Both the position numbers and the translations under genes were made by a program. From contig CALXDJ010000004.1 in NCBI GenBank assembly GCA_944387035.1, forward strand, positions 40,631-104,630: DNA of 64,000 bases, in the 5' to 3' direction. The notes below the pieces were generated by a model. That model ran no database searches. It saw nothing but the letters and a program-made list of their open reading frames with translations, and was not told where the DNA came from. This DNA comes from an uncultured Oscillospiraceae bacterium. Lineage in GTDB: Bacteria; Bacillota; Clostridia; Oscillospirales; Oscillospiraceae. The first letter of the stretch is position 1. Each line of letters starts with the position of its first letter. This document shows, one piece after another, positions 17,127 to 25,921 of this stretch.

Positions 17127-18866
17127 TCATGCGGGCTGATCGAAGTCACCGCCGCCTTGCATCTGGGATTCGTAGATCTCACGGTAGATGGCATTGGACT
17201 TGAGCAGATTTTCATGGGTATCGAAGCCGTTGATATGGCCATCGTCCAGCACCAGAATGCGGTCGGCGTCCTGGACGCTGGAGATGCGCTGTGCAATGAT
17301 GATTTTGGTCGTGCCGGGAATTTCCCGGGCAAAAGCCGCACGGATTCTGGAATCGGTAGCGGTATCCACGGCGGAAGTGGAGTCATCCAGAATCAGCACC
17401 TTGGGATGCTTGAGCAGAGCCCGGGCGATGCACAGCCGCTGCTTCTGACCGCCGGAGACATTGGCACCGCCCCGCTCGATACGGGTATGATAGCCGTCGG
17501 GCAGCCGATCAATGAATTCATCGGCACAGGCGGCCTGACAGGCCTGGATACATGCCTCATCCGTGGCGTTGGGATCACCCCAGCGCAGGTTATCCAGGAT
17601 GGTGCCGGAGAAGAGGGTGTTCTTTTGCAGTACGACAGAAACCTGGTTGCGCAGGGCCTCCATATCGTATTCCCGCACGTCCCGGCCGCCGACCCGTACA
17701 CTTCCTTGGTCCACGTCGTACAGGCGGCAGATCAAATTCACCAGGGAGCTCTTGCCTGAGCCGGTGCCGCCGATGACGCCGATGGTCTCACCGGAACGGA
17801 TATGCAGGTCAATGTCGGACAGGGCGTTTTTCCCGCTGCCGTGCTTATAGGAGAAGTTTACATGGTCGAAGTCGATGCTGCCGTCGGTCACTTCCGTAAC
17901 CGGGTGCTCCGGATTGTGCAGATCGGGGGTTTCTTCCAGTACTTCCTGGATTCGGCGGATGCTGGCCATGGACATGGAGATCATGACGATTACCATGGAG
18001 AGCATCATCAGGCTCATCAGCAGGGCCATGACATAGCTGAACAAACTGGTGAGATCTCCGGAGGACATGCTGCCTCCCACGATGAACTGCGCGCCCAGCC
18101 AGGAGACCATGATGATGCAAAAATAGATTGCGGTCATCATAGCGGGGTTATTGAAGGCCAGCAGTCCTTCCGCTTTGACGAACAGGCGGTAAAGGTTGGC
18201 GGAGGCCGTCTCAAACTTTTCGTTTTCATGCTGTTCCCGCACGAAGGCCTTGACGACCCGGATGGCGGAGATGTTTTCCTGCACACTGGCGTTGAGGTCG
18301 TCATAGCGGCGGAAGACTTCGTTGAAAATCTTCATGGTGACGACCATGATGCAGCCGAGGACTGCGATGAGGAAGATAACAGCGATCAGGAACATCAGGC
18401 TCAGCTTGGGACTGATGATCAGGCACATGATGTAGCTGAAGATAAAAGTCAAAGGGGCACGGACTGCTACCCGAATGACCATCATGAAGGCATTTTGCAC
18501 ATTGGTGATATCTGTGGTCATCCGGGTCACCAGACCGGGGACGCTGAACTTATCAATGTTGGAAAAGGAGAAGGTCTGAATATTGCGATAGATGGCCTCC
18601 CGCAGGTTGGCTGCCAGTCCGGAGGAAGCTCTGGCTGCGGCTTTACCGGCCAGAGCGGCGAATACCAATCCCAAGAAAGCCATTACTACCATCAAAGCGC
18701 CATAACGGTAAACCGTTGGCAGATTGGCCTGCTCCAGACCACGGTCAATGATGATGGCCGTGATAAAGGGAAGCAGAATATCCATCGCCACTTCCAGGGT
18801 AGTCATTCCGATGCACAGCAGGGCGTCCTTCTTGAAGCGGCCCAGCTGGCGCAAGATCATGTTCAT
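17127..18866 (-). CDS. ABC exporter half-transporter with degenerate catalytic site
   Basis: 579 residues: six membrane helices then an ATPase domain with GGTGSGKSS (Walker A), VSGGQKQRL (signature) and VLILDDSTS. The residue after the Walker B Asp is Asp, not Glu. This is the usual sign of the degenerate ATP site in heterodimeric exporters such as TM287/288, and the downstream partner has the normal Glu. Start ATG 18866 has GGAGG upstream and overlaps the stop of the MarR gene (ATGA). The substrate is unknown, and MarR control suggests it is toxic to the cell. Confidence 0.93.
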   Translation of the reverse strand: MNMILRQLGRFKKDALLCIGMTTLEVAMDILLPFITAIIIDRGLEQANLPTVYRYGALMVVMAFLGLVFAALAGKAAARASSGLAANLREAIYRNIQTFSFSNIDKFSVPGLVTRMTTDITNVQNAFMMVIRVAVRAPLTFIFSYIMCLIISPKLSLMFLIAVIFLIAVLGCIMVVTMKIFNEVFRRYDDLNASVQENISAIRVVKAFVREQHENEKFETASANLYRLFVKAEGLLAFNNPAMMTAIYFCIIMVSWLGAQFIVGGSMSSGDLTSLFSYVMALLMSLMMLSMVIVMISMSMASIRRIQEVLEETPDLHNPEHPVTEVTDGSIDFDHVNFSYKHGSGKNALSDIDLHIRSGETIGVIGGTGSGKSSLVNLICRLYDVDQGSVRVGGRDVREYDMEALRNQVSVVLQKNTLFSGTILDNLRWGDPNATDEACIQACQAACADEFIDRLPDGYHTRIERGGANVSGGQKQRLCIARALLKHPKVLILDDSTSAVDTATDSRIRAAFAREIPGTTKIIIAQRISSVQDADRILVLDDGHINGFDTHENLLKSNAIYREIYESQMQGGGDFDQPA

Positions 18867-19336
18867 GTTTTGATTGCCTCCTTTTGTCGTTGTTGAATGA
18901 GGTCGGCCAAGTGGTGCAGCATTTTCTTTTGCAGGCAGTCCAGTGTGGCCAGCTCCTCCGGGGAAAAACAGCTGTACATTTCACCTTCAATGGCACGAAT
19001 GGTATCATCCAGGAATTCCTGGACCTGCACCCCTTTTTCCGTGGGATAAAGAAGCTTGCGGCGGTCATCGACGGCACAGGTTTCCGTTCGGATGTAGCCT
19101 TTTTCCCGCAGGCGTTTGAGCATACCGGACAGCGTGGCCATGGAATAGCCGAAGTCGCGGTGGATTGCCGTCAGGGAGGTTCCGTGCTCACGGTGACGGA
19201 GAATGTACTGCAGAATATGAGCCTGCACAGCGGTCAACGCGGCCGGAGACATGGATTGATTGGCCAAGAGTTCCATTTGGATGCAGATCAGCCGATTGTC
19301 CCGAATGATTTGCCCGCAGTTGCATGGTTCCTTCAT
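18863..19336 (-). CDS. MarR family repressor of the ABC exporter
   Basis: 157 residues with a winged helix: LTAIHRDFGYSMATLSGMLKRLREKGYIRTE, followed by the DDRRK wing typical of MarR. The N-terminus MKEPCNCGQIIRDNRL has two nearby cysteines that could sense oxidants or metals. ATG 19336 follows AAAGGGGGG; the open frame runs further upstream but through the promoter. The gene overlaps the first exporter gene by four bases. A TACTTG/CAAGTA inverted repeat covers its promoter, so it very likely represses its own operon and is released by an exported ligand. Confidence 0.9.
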   Translation of the reverse strand: MKEPCNCGQIIRDNRLICIQMELLANQSMSPAALTAVQAHILQYILRHREHGTSLTAIHRDFGYSMATLSGMLKRLREKGYIRTETCAVDDRRKLLYPTEKGVQVQEFLDDTIRAIEGEMYSCFSPEELATLDCLQKKMLHHLADLIQQRQKEAIKT

Positions 19337-19390
19337 GAGAATGCCCCCCTTTCTAAAATACTTAGGATGAAAATGATTTGCCTGCTTGTT

Positions 19391-19428
19391 TTTATAACAC
19401 AAACTTACTTGCATGTGAAATTCAAGTA
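19391..19428 (-). promoter_or_regulatory. Promoter and MarR operator of the exporter operon
   Basis: Read on the minus strand: TTCACA (19414-19419), a 17-base spacer and TATAAA (19391-19396) with TGT before it (extended -10). A perfect inverted repeat TACTTG-N11-CAAGTA (19406-19411/19423-19428) covers the whole -35, as expected for a MarR repressor site. Confidence 0.75.
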
Positions 19429-19502
19429 TGCTATATTCTATAAAAAACATTTATTGTTTCTTGAGATTGCACAAATCCGTGCTGGAGAAGGAGGGGGATT
19501 TT

Positions 19503-20399
19503 TTGAATACCACACAATTGGAATGCTTTACAGCGGTAGCCAATTTCCTCAATTTTTCCCGGGCGGCAGAGCACCTGCGCATCACGCAGCCTGCCGTGAG
19601 CCATCAGATCAATGCCCTGGAAGATGAGCTGGGGGTGAAGCTGTTTCTTCGAACCAGCAAGAGTGTGCGGCTGACCCAGGAGGGATACCAGTTTCTGCAG
19701 TATGCAGGAGAGATCCTGAAGCTGACCCAGTTGTCCAAGGCGCGCATGAAGGAATCCTGTCAGGCAGCTCCGCTGCGGCTGGTGATTGGGTGCCGGAATG
19801 CCGCGGAACTGCGGTTCCTGCGTCCGGCGCTGGAGCGGCTGCGCCAGGAGAGGCCGGAGGTGCTGCCGGTGCTGCGGCTGATTCCCTTTGACTCTGTGGA
19901 AAACCTTTTGGCGGAAGGAGATGTGCATTTAATTTTCTCGTTCCGGGAATCCACCCTGCCCAAGGCGCGGTACCGGGAGCTGGTGCGGTGTCCGGTGGTA
20001 TGTGTGTGCAGCAATACCCATCCGCTGGCGGTGCGTTCCTCGGTCAGCGCGGAAGATCTGCAGCAGGCCGGACGGATTGCCACCTGTCGTCCCCCGGCCT
20101 ATCCGGCGCCGTTGTTTGCGGTACAGAGTCAGGTGATCGGAAACCGGGAGACCCGAGAGATTTTGTTTTGTGATCATCAGGAGGTGCTGTTTTCCCTGGT
20201 GGAGACAGGATATGCCTTTGCGGTGACATCAGATATTCCCAATACCCGGATTCCCGGGTTGACCTACATCCCGATGCCGGAATATCCGCCGCTGTCCTTT
20301 GGAGCGGTCTATTTATCAGGGGGAAACAACCGGCTGCTGCGGGACTTTCTCACGATGCTGGAAGAAAGCTTGCAGCCGATGGCTGAGCAGGGTAAATGA
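19503..20399 (+). CDS. LysR family transcription regulator
   Basis: 298 residues. The N-terminal winged helix (MNTTQLECFTAVANFLNFSRAAEHLRITQPAVSHQINALEDELG in outline) is a standard LysR helix-turn-helix, followed by a periplasmic-binding-like effector domain (about 90-290). I start at TTG 19503, eight bases after AAGGAGG; the longer ATG frame from 19428 overlaps the divergent exporter promoter. The divergent neighbour has its own MarR, so this regulator's target is uncertain. Carbonic anhydrase downstream is on the same strand but has its own promoter. The effector is unknown. Confidence 0.9.
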   Translation: MNTTQLECFTAVANFLNFSRAAEHLRITQPAVSHQINALEDELGVKLFLRTSKSVRLTQEGYQFLQYAGEILKLTQLSKARMKESCQAAPLRLVIGCRNAAELRFLRPALERLRQERPEVLPVLRLIPFDSVENLLAEGDVHLIFSFRESTLPKARYRELVRCPVVCVCSNTHPLAVRSSVSAEDLQQAGRIATCRPPAYPAPLFAVQSQVIGNRETREILFCDHQEVLFSLVETGYAFAVTSDIPNTRIPGLTYIPMPEYPPLSFGAVYLSGGNNRLLRDFLTMLEESLQPMAEQGK

Positions 20400-20401
20400 A
20401 A

Positions 20402-20446
20402 AAATCCGCAGGCGCACGGAGTGATTCTCCATGTGCCTGCGGATTT
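20402..20446. terminator. Terminator after the LysR gene
   Basis: AAATCCGCAGGC pairs with GCCTGCGGATTT, with an inner GGAG/CTCC. It begins three bases after the LysR stop. The T run is short on the plus strand and longer on the minus strand. Confidence 0.75.
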
Positions 20447-20669
20447 ATCGAATGAAATTGTTGAAAAAATCGGGCTGAAAAGAGAGAACAAACGGGGGTG
20501 TTTGGGTGAACCAGGTCCTTCAGACTTACCCAAGCGGTATTGGGGATGCGGTTTCTGCGGTATATTGAGCGCTTCGCCCTGCACGGCTGTACGGGGATCT
20601 CCGGGTGCTGTAGGAAATGAATACGATATATTACCATGAATTGCTGTCCGGGGCAATGGCATCTGCGGG
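20447..20669 (+). other. Non-coding interval with one bulged hairpin
   Basis: No gene is supported here. One hairpin stands out: TTGGGT (20502-20507) pairs with ACCCAA (20528-20533), with AGGTC/GACTT inside and a GAACC bulge. The GTGAACCAGGTC string resembles part of bacterial SRP RNA, but the conserved GGAAGG tetraloop region is absent. The rest shows no feature I recognise. Confidence 0.3.
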
Positions 20670-20698
20670 TTGAAATTTTGGACGGAATCCGGTATGAT
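20670..20698 (+). promoter_or_regulatory. Promoter of the carbonic anhydrase gene
   Basis: TTGAAA (20670-20675), a 17-base spacer and TATGAT (20693-20698), 33 bases ahead of the start codon. Confidence 0.75.
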
Positions 20699-20730
20699 GA
20701 AAAAAATGACGAATAGAAAGGAATCTGACC

Positions 20731-21282
20731 ATGATTGAGCAGATGCTGGCATATAACCGGGAGTTTGTAAAGAGTGAAGCCTATAAGCAGTTTCAGACCA
20801 GCAAATATCCCGACAAGAAAATCGCGATTCTCACCTGCATGGATACCCGGCTGGTGGAACTGCTGCCTGCGGCATTGGGCATCCGAAACGGAGACGTGAA
20901 GATGATCAAAAATGCCGGCGGCATGATTACCGGACCGTTTGACAGTGCCGTGCGCAGTCTGCTGGTTGGAATTGTGGAGTTGGGCGTGGAAGAGGTTATG
21001 GTGATTGGCCATACCGATTGCGGCGTTTCCCACATCAATGCGGATATGATGATTCATCATCTGATCCAGCGGGGCGTTTCCCAGGATCATATTGATATGA
21101 TGCGCTACTGCGGAATTGACTTTGAAGCCTGGCTGCGTGGCTTTGACTGTGTGGAATCCTCTGTGGAGGAGACGGTAGACCTGCTGCGCAACCACCCCCT
21201 GATGCCCAAGGATGTTGTCATCAAAGGATACGTCATCAATACGGAGACCGGCGAACTGATTCCCCAGGAGCATCTGCGCTGA
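20731..21282 (+). CDS. Beta-class carbonic anhydrase
   Basis: 183 residues. It interconverts CO2 and bicarbonate, feeding carboxylases such as those of purine and fatty acid synthesis. The zinc ligands and active-site pair are visible: CMDTR (Cys36 and the Asp-Arg dyad at 38 and 40) and HTDCG near 88-92 (His and Cys ligands). The short length fits the compact bacterial beta subtype. AGAAAGGA lies ahead of ATG 20731. It is monocistronic, with its own promoter and a terminator directly after. Confidence 0.93.
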   Translation: MIEQMLAYNREFVKSEAYKQFQTSKYPDKKIAILTCMDTRLVELLPAALGIRNGDVKMIKNAGGMITGPFDSAVRSLLVGIVELGVEEVMVIGHTDCGVSHINADMMIHHLIQRGVSQDHIDMMRYCGIDFEAWLRGFDCVESSVEETVDLLRNHPLMPKDVVIKGYVINTETGELIPQEHLR

Positions 21283-21303
21283 ATTCCATTGCTACATCCA
21301 AGA

Positions 21304-21342
21304 CCGCCCGGATGGCAGGTTAGTCATCCGGGCGGCGTTTTA
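21304..21342 (+). terminator. Terminator of the carbonic anhydrase gene
   Basis: CCGCCCGGATG (21304-21314) pairs with CATCCGGGCGG and is followed by CGTTTTAT. Confidence 0.85.
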
Positions 21343-21355
21343 TGGCATTACCAGA

Positions 21356-21398
21356 AAAATCCGCCGGACCGATTCTTACGGTCCGGCGGATTTTTTAT
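21356..21398 (-). terminator. Terminator of the ribokinase gene
   Basis: AAATCCGCCGGACCG pairs with CGGTCCGGCGGATTT; on the minus strand it lies directly after the ribokinase stop and ends in a T run. The T6 on the plus strand lets it work in both directions. Confidence 0.85.
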
Positions 21399-21405
21399 TC
21401 TGCAA

Positions 21406-22407
21406 TCAGGTGCGCAGGACATCCAGCGCGGACAGTGCAAAGCCCTGGAAGCCGCGCTCTTTGAGCAAGGCCTCGACTTCCTCCAAAGAAGGAAGAGACG
21501 GCATGGCGCCCATCCGGGAGACGGTAATGGCAGCGGTATGGCTGGCAAAAGCCAGAGCATTTTCCAGACTCAAACCGATGGTCAAACCCACGGAGAGGGC
21601 ACCCACAAAAGAATCCCCCGCGGCGGTGGGATCTGCCACATGGCTCATCTTGACGCAGGGAATGCGGCGAATTCCGTCTGCTTCCACCACTGCGGAGCCA
21701 TTGGAGCCCAGAGTAATAATGACATGCTCCACGCCCTTGTCCCGCAGGGCGGCGGCAATGCGGGCGAGATCCTCCGGGCAGATAACGCCGTTTTCCATGT
21801 TCAGGGGGAGACCGGTCTCCATAGCGGCTTCCTGCTCGTTGGGTGTCAGATAGGTAACCAGGCTCAGCAATTCATCATCCAGATCGGTGGCAGGGGCGGG
21901 ATTGAGCATTACGGGAACTCCCGCATCCCGGGCCCACCGTGCTACGGCGCGGTTCACCTCCAGGGGGATTTCCAGCTGAAGCAGGACCATATCGTAAGTA
22001 GCGATCTCCTGCTGAATCCAGGAAACCTCCTCCACAGTCAGGGTGCGGTTGGCTCCCGGAATGACGACAATTCGATTTTGCGCGGTGTGTTCGGTCACTT
22101 CCAGGGTAACATGGCCCACGCCGGAGGTTACATCCCGACGTACCAATACACGGCTGACGTCCACACCGTCGGCCTGGGGCGTTTTCAACAGAGCTTTGCC
22201 GAAAAGATCATCCCCCACACAACCCATCATGGTAACATCGGCTCCCAACCGGGCGCACTGCAGAGCTTGATTGGCGCCTTTTCCGCCGGGAGCCATATGG
22301 AAGGACTTGCCATATACGGTTTGACCGGAGCGGGGGACCTGCTCCGTGGTGGCAATCACGTCCATTACAAAACTGCCTACAACAAGAATCCGAGGTTTTC
22401 TATGCAT
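21406..22407 (-). CDS. rbsK: Ribokinase (PfkB family)
   Basis: 333 residues. It phosphorylates D-ribose to ribose-5-phosphate with ATP. PfkB motifs are complete: the N-terminal GGKGANQA (about 42-49), the NPAPA strand, TPNEQEA, and the C-terminal DPTAAGDSF, whose Asp is the catalytic base. It is slightly longer than the E. coli enzyme (about 309). AGGAG lies about 12 bases before ATG 22407. It stands alone, without rbsD or a ribose transporter, so ribose salvage from nucleosides is the likely role; another sugar substrate in this family is possible. Confidence 0.85.
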   Translation of the reverse strand: MHRKPRILVVGSFVMDVIATTEQVPRSGQTVYGKSFHMAPGGKGANQALQCARLGADVTMMGCVGDDLFGKALLKTPQADGVDVSRVLVRRDVTSGVGHVTLEVTEHTAQNRIVVIPGANRTLTVEEVSWIQQEIATYDMVLLQLEIPLEVNRAVARWARDAGVPVMLNPAPATDLDDELLSLVTYLTPNEQEAAMETGLPLNMENGVICPEDLARIAAALRDKGVEHVIITLGSNGSAVVEADGIRRIPCVKMSHVADPTAAGDSFVGALSVGLTIGLSLENALAFASHTAAITVSRMGAMPSLPSLEEVEALLKERGFQGFALSALDVLRT

Positions 22408-22445
22408 GGTGCTGATTACTCCTGTTAGCCAAGTGTACTGACACC

Positions 22446-22473
22446 ATTATAGAACTTTGTGCAAAAAATACAA
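22446..22473 (-). promoter_or_regulatory. Promoter of the ribokinase gene
   Basis: On the minus strand: TTGTAT (22468-22473), a 16-base spacer and a perfect TATAAT (22446-22451), about 40 bases ahead of the start. Confidence 0.7.
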
Positions 22474-22540
22474 GCCTTTTTGGGAAAGTTAAAAGATAAA
22501 CGATTAAATTTGATGAAAAACAACGTATTTTTAACATAAC

Positions 22541-23803
22541 TTAACCAATTGCACCAGTGCCTTCGGTGTGCACTCCCACATATCCTGTCTGTTCTACCAG
22601 AGATTGTCCCTGGGGAGAGCAAATCCATGTAAGGAAGGCGCGCAGGGTCGCATCCGTTTCCTGAGGCGGCGGCTGACCAATGGGAGCGGCAGTCACGGCG
22701 TAAAAATAGGAGGAGAGGGGATAGGTTCCATCCCGAATGGTTTCCTGCGTGGGGTAGATACCATCCAGGGCCAGGAGACGGATTTCCTCGCTGGTGACCA
22801 GCTCCGTGGCATAGAAGCGGAAGGAGAAGCCAATGGCGTTGGAAAAATTGCGGTAATCGGCAACGCTTCGAATGATGCCGTCCATAGCGGAGATTCGGTT
22901 CTCCTGTTCCGGTTCCATCAGGGGCTGGTCTGCCATCAGGGCTTGCAGGGCGGTCTGGCTTCCGCTGTTTTCCGCCCGCTGATAGGCCCGGATGGATTGA
23001 TTCCGCCCGCCTACCTGACTCCAGTTGGTGATCTTGCCGGAGTAAATGCCCTGGATTTCCTCTACGCTCAGTCCTGTGACCGGGTTGCGGCTGTTGACGA
23101 AAAAGACGAAGGCTTCCCGGCCGATGGGGGTCAGGTGGAGGGTCATACCCAGCGCTTCCGCCTGCGCCAGCTGATCGGCGGAGGGCGCAGCGGCAAAGAT
23201 CAGGTCGGTTTCCCGGCGCATCAGGCGCTCATAGGCGTTGACCGTATTGGTGCAGGCAATGAGACCGGCATAGGGACTGTCGCTGCCACCGGCATAGAGG
23301 GGATACTCTCCCTCCGGCCAGACCGCCTGGACAAAGGCGGCATAGACCGGATAAAGTGCCGTGGCACCGTCGAGCCACAGGTGCCGGGCAGTAACCTCGT
23401 CCCATTGCAGTGTGGCTGGCTCTGGCAGTACTGCCGCACGGGAGTCGGGGGCAAAGGGCTGGTAGTCCTGGAGCAGCAGCGTTCGGTCATCCAGGGTGGG
23501 AAGCTGGGCGCAGTAGGCGCCCCAGCCCATCCACGCCGCGGCTCCCAGACATACCAGGGCGAACGCGGCTGTGATTCCGTGCCGTCCCCGGGGGCCCGGA
23601 CGGCACCAGTGGCGCAGCAGCGCAGCGAGGATTCCGGCGGCAGCGACGCTCAGCAAGGGCAACAGAACATAGAGCGGGACAAGCCCGCTCAGCAGGGCCA
23701 GGAAGAGGAGGAAGCTCAGAGGAATCCCGACCAGAAGCAGCAGCAGTATCCATCCCAGGACGGTGCCCAGGGTCCGCAAAATACGCTTGAGCGTAGGTGT
23801 CAT
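22541..23803 (-). CDS. Membrane-anchored PstS-like substrate-binding protein
   Basis: 420 residues. Instead of a signal peptide it has three or four membrane helices in the first 120 residues (WILLLLLVGIPLSFLLFLALLSGLVPLYVLLPLLSV region, then a helix near 105). A PBP-like domain follows (about 150-415), with FAAAPSADQLAQAE, REAFVFFVNSRNPVTGLS and IQGIYSGKITNWSQVGG. The last pattern is typical of phosphate-type PstS proteins. No permease or ATPase genes are near, so it may sense rather than import an oxyanion. ATG 23803 overlaps the XRE gene's stop (ATGA), so the two are translationally coupled. Its ligand is unknown. Confidence 0.8.
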   Translation of the reverse strand: MTPTLKRILRTLGTVLGWILLLLLVGIPLSFLLFLALLSGLVPLYVLLPLLSVAAAGILAALLRHWCRPGPRGRHGITAAFALVCLGAAAWMGWGAYCAQLPTLDDRTLLLQDYQPFAPDSRAAVLPEPATLQWDEVTARHLWLDGATALYPVYAAFVQAVWPEGEYPLYAGGSDSPYAGLIACTNTVNAYERLMRRETDLIFAAAPSADQLAQAEALGMTLHLTPIGREAFVFFVNSRNPVTGLSVEEIQGIYSGKITNWSQVGGRNQSIRAYQRAENSGSQTALQALMADQPLMEPEQENRISAMDGIIRSVADYRNFSNAIGFSFRFYATELVTSEEIRLLALDGIYPTQETIRDGTYPLSSYFYAVTAAPIGQPPPQETDATLRAFLTWICSPQGQSLVEQTGYVGVHTEGTGAIG

Positions 23804-24258
23804 GCAAGATTCCCCCGTTCCTGATCCACCCGGCGGCGCAGCTCTACCAAATCGAAGGAGGAGCACAGCCGCTCGTTTTCCTGGTTGAGCGCCCGGTAGT
23901 GCTGGGAGAGGAGGTTTTGCTGGATGCGGCAGCCCCGGTAGGTTTCCACTGTCCGCCACCACACGCGGCCGCCCATGGTTTTCGGATAATGCGGGGTCAA
24001 GTCCTGAAACGCCAGAGCCTGGATCATGTCAGCCGCATCACCGCCCAGCAATCCGGCCAGTACCTGACTGCCGGAGAAAATGGAACACAGGGCGGCGGCG
24101 CCCATCCAGCCCAGGGAGGAACGTCCTTTTTCAATCTCTACCAGAGTTTTTTTGGATAAGCCCAGAGCCCGGGCCATGGCCTCCTGGGTGAGGCCGTATT
24201 CCGTCCGCACCAGTTTGAGTTGGTGATTCATAAGATCTACAAAGGTGTCCCGATCCAT
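23800..24258 (-). CDS. XRE family helix-turn-helix regulator
   Basis: 152 residues. An N-terminal HTH (LKLVRTEYGLTQEAMARALGLSKKTLVEIEKGRSSLGW, about 13-50) is followed by a C-terminal region with no recognised domain, rich in aromatic and basic residues (RVWWRTVETYRG) with a helical Arg/Gln-rich end. The promoter lies inside a 38-bp palindrome that also covers its ribosome binding site (AAGGGAGGG), so autoregulation is likely. It is coupled to the membrane binding protein gene that follows. Confidence 0.85.
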   Translation of the reverse strand: MDRDTFVDLMNHQLKLVRTEYGLTQEAMARALGLSKKTLVEIEKGRSSLGWMGAAALCSIFSGSQVLAGLLGGDAADMIQALAFQDLTPHYPKTMGGRVWWRTVETYRGCRIQQNLLSQHYRALNQENERLCSSFDLVELRRRVDQERGNLA

Positions 24259-24264
24259 GGAAAT

Positions 24265-24310
24265 CCCTCCCTTATGGTGTAATTTTACACTATAAGGGAG
24301 GGCGCGTCAA
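24265..24310 (-). promoter_or_regulatory. XRE operon promoter inside a 38-bp palindrome
   Basis: The palindrome runs 24265-24302 with only one mismatched pair (24276/24291): arms CCCTCCCTTAT and ATAAGGGAGGG around a perfect GTGTAATTTTACAC core (24277-24290). On the minus strand TTGACG (24305-24310), a 17-base spacer and TAAAAT (24282-24287) form a promoter whose -10 is the core. A dimeric repressor here would block transcription; in RNA the outer arms could also hide the ribosome binding site. Confidence 0.8.
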
Positions 24311-24311
24311 G

Positions 24312-24347
24312 AAAAAACACGCCCGCACAGCTCTTGTGCGGGCGTGT
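24312..24347 (-). terminator. Terminator of the purine operon
   Basis: ACACGCCCGCACA (24317-24329) pairs with TGTGCGGGCGTGT (24335-24347); on the minus strand a T6 run follows. It ends the guaB transcript and sits directly upstream of the XRE promoter. Confidence 0.9.
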
Positions 24348-24362
24348 GAAAATGGAGAGAAA

Positions 24363-25874
24363 TCAGCTGCGGTTGCCGGAGTTGGTGGTGTCCTTGAGCA
24401 GCACGTCGTGGGCGCCGCCCTCCACAATGGAGACGGAGGAGACCAGAGTGAGCTTGGCCTTTTCCCGCAGCTCGGGAATGGTCAGTGCACCGCAGTTGCA
24501 CATGGTGGAGCGGATCTTGGCCAGGGTGGTAGCCATGCCGTCGCTCAGGGAACCGGCATAGGGCACGTAGGAGTCCACGCCTTCTTCGAAGGAGAGCTTG
24601 GCTGCGCCGCCCAGGTCGTAACGCTGCCAGTTCCGGGCACGGGCGCTGCCCTCGCCCCAGTACTCCTTCATATAGCTGCCGCCAATCAGGACCTTGCTGG
24701 TGGGGGACTCGTCAAACCGGGAGAAGTACCGGCCCAGCATGCAGAAGTCGGCGCCCATGGCCAGGGCCAGGGTGATGTGATAATCCTGCACGATGCCGCC
24801 GTCAGCGCAGATGGGGACATAGATGCCGGTCTCTTCAAAGTACTTGTCCCGCTCGGCTGCCACATCGATAACGGCAGTGGCCTGTCCGCGGCCGATGCCC
24901 TTGGTCTCGCGGGTGATGCAGATGGAACCGCCGCCGATGCCGATCTTGACGAAGTCGGCTCCGGCGTCTGCCAGGAAGCGGAAGCCCTCGCCGTCCACCA
25001 CGTTGCCGGCGCCCACCTTCACGGTGTCGCCGTAGTGGTCGCGGATCCACTTGAGGGTCCGGGCCTGCCACTCGGAGTAGCCCTCGGAGGAGTCAATGAC
25101 CAGCACATCCACGCCGGCTTCCACCAGGGCGGGAACCCGCTCGGCATAGTCCCGGGTGTTGATGCCGGCACCGACTACATAGCGCTTCTGGGAGTCCAGC
25201 AGCTCCAGGGGGTTGCCCTTGTGGGAGTCATAGTCCTTGCGGAACACGAAGCTCACCAGATGGCCGTCGGCGGAGACGATGGGCAGGGCGTTGAGCTTGT
25301 GGTCCCAGATGATGTCGTTGGCCACCTTCAGGCTGGTGCCCTCGGGAGCGGTAATCAGCTTTTCGGCCGGGGTCATGAACTCTGCCACGGGCGTGGAGGC
25401 ATCCATACGGCTGACGCGGTAGTCCCGGCTGGTGACCAGGCCCAGCAGCTTGCCGGTGCCGGTACCGTCGTCGGTGACGGCCATAGTGGAGTGGCCGGTG
25501 CGCTCCTTGAGGGCCAGCACGTCGGCCAGAGTGTTGCCCACACGCAGGTTGGAGTCGCTGACCACAAAGCCGGCCTTGTAGTTTTTCACCTTGCGGACCA
25601 TCTCGGCCTGCTGGTCAATGGGCTGGGAGACATAGATGAAGGCGATGCCGCCCTCGCGGGCCAGGCCAATGCCCATCTTCTCACCGGAGACGGCCTGCAT
25701 GACGGCGGAGACCATGGGGACGTTCATGGTCAGGGCGGGGGTCTCTCCCTTGCGGAACTTCACCACCGGCGTCTGCAGAGAGACGTTGGCGGGAATGCAT
25801 TCGGAGGAAGAATAACCGGGGACCAGCAGATACTCACTGAAGGTACGGGAAGGCTCTTTGAAAAAGTAGGCCAT
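24363..25874 (-). CDS. guaB: IMP dehydrogenase
   Basis: 503 residues. It oxidises IMP to XMP with NAD+, the first step to GMP. It has the TIM-barrel start ([26 protein letters not shown]), a pair of CBS domains at about 95-215, and the active-site loop [12 protein letters not shown], where Cys319 is the nucleophile. A flap region [11 protein letters not shown] follows. It is the last gene of the purine cluster, downstream of the IMP-forming steps, with a terminator after it. The gap to the GNAT gene is 47 bases. Its place here would tie GMP supply to the same transcript that makes IMP. Confidence 0.93.
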   Translation of the reverse strand: MAYFFKEPSRTFSEYLLVPGYSSSECIPANVSLQTPVVKFRKGETPALTMNVPMVSAVMQAVSGEKMGIGLAREGGIAFIYVSQPIDQQAEMVRKVKNYKAGFVVSDSNLRVGNTLADVLALKERTGHSTMAVTDDGTGTGKLLGLVTSRDYRVSRMDASTPVAEFMTPAEKLITAPEGTSLKVANDIIWDHKLNALPIVSADGHLVSFVFRKDYDSHKGNPLELLDSQKRYVVGAGINTRDYAERVPALVEAGVDVLVIDSSEGYSEWQARTLKWIRDHYGDTVKVGAGNVVDGEGFRFLADAGADFVKIGIGGGSICITRETKGIGRGQATAVIDVAAERDKYFEETGIYVPICADGGIVQDYHITLALAMGADFCMLGRYFSRFDESPTSKVLIGGSYMKEYWGEGSARARNWQRYDLGGAAKLSFEEGVDSYVPYAGSLSDGMATTLAKIRSTMCNCGALTIPELREKAKLTLVSSVSIVEGGAHDVLLKDTTNSGNRS

Positions 25875-25921
25875 GGCAAAAACCTCATTTCGTTAGATTT
25901 GTGGGACCGGACGCCCATGCG

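Noticed and set aside
15214..17139. Long plus-strand frames opposite the two ABC exporter genes
   Set aside because: They mirror the real genes, show no ribosome binding sites and have biased, low-complexity composition.
20500..20540. SRP (4.5S-like) RNA
   Set aside because: GTGAACCAGGTC fits, but the GGAAGG loop and the AGCAG strand that define the binding domain are missing.
20350..21273. A 307-codon minus-strand frame across the carbonic anhydrase gene
   Set aside because: It runs antisense to a gene with clear zinc motifs and through its promoter and the LysR terminator.
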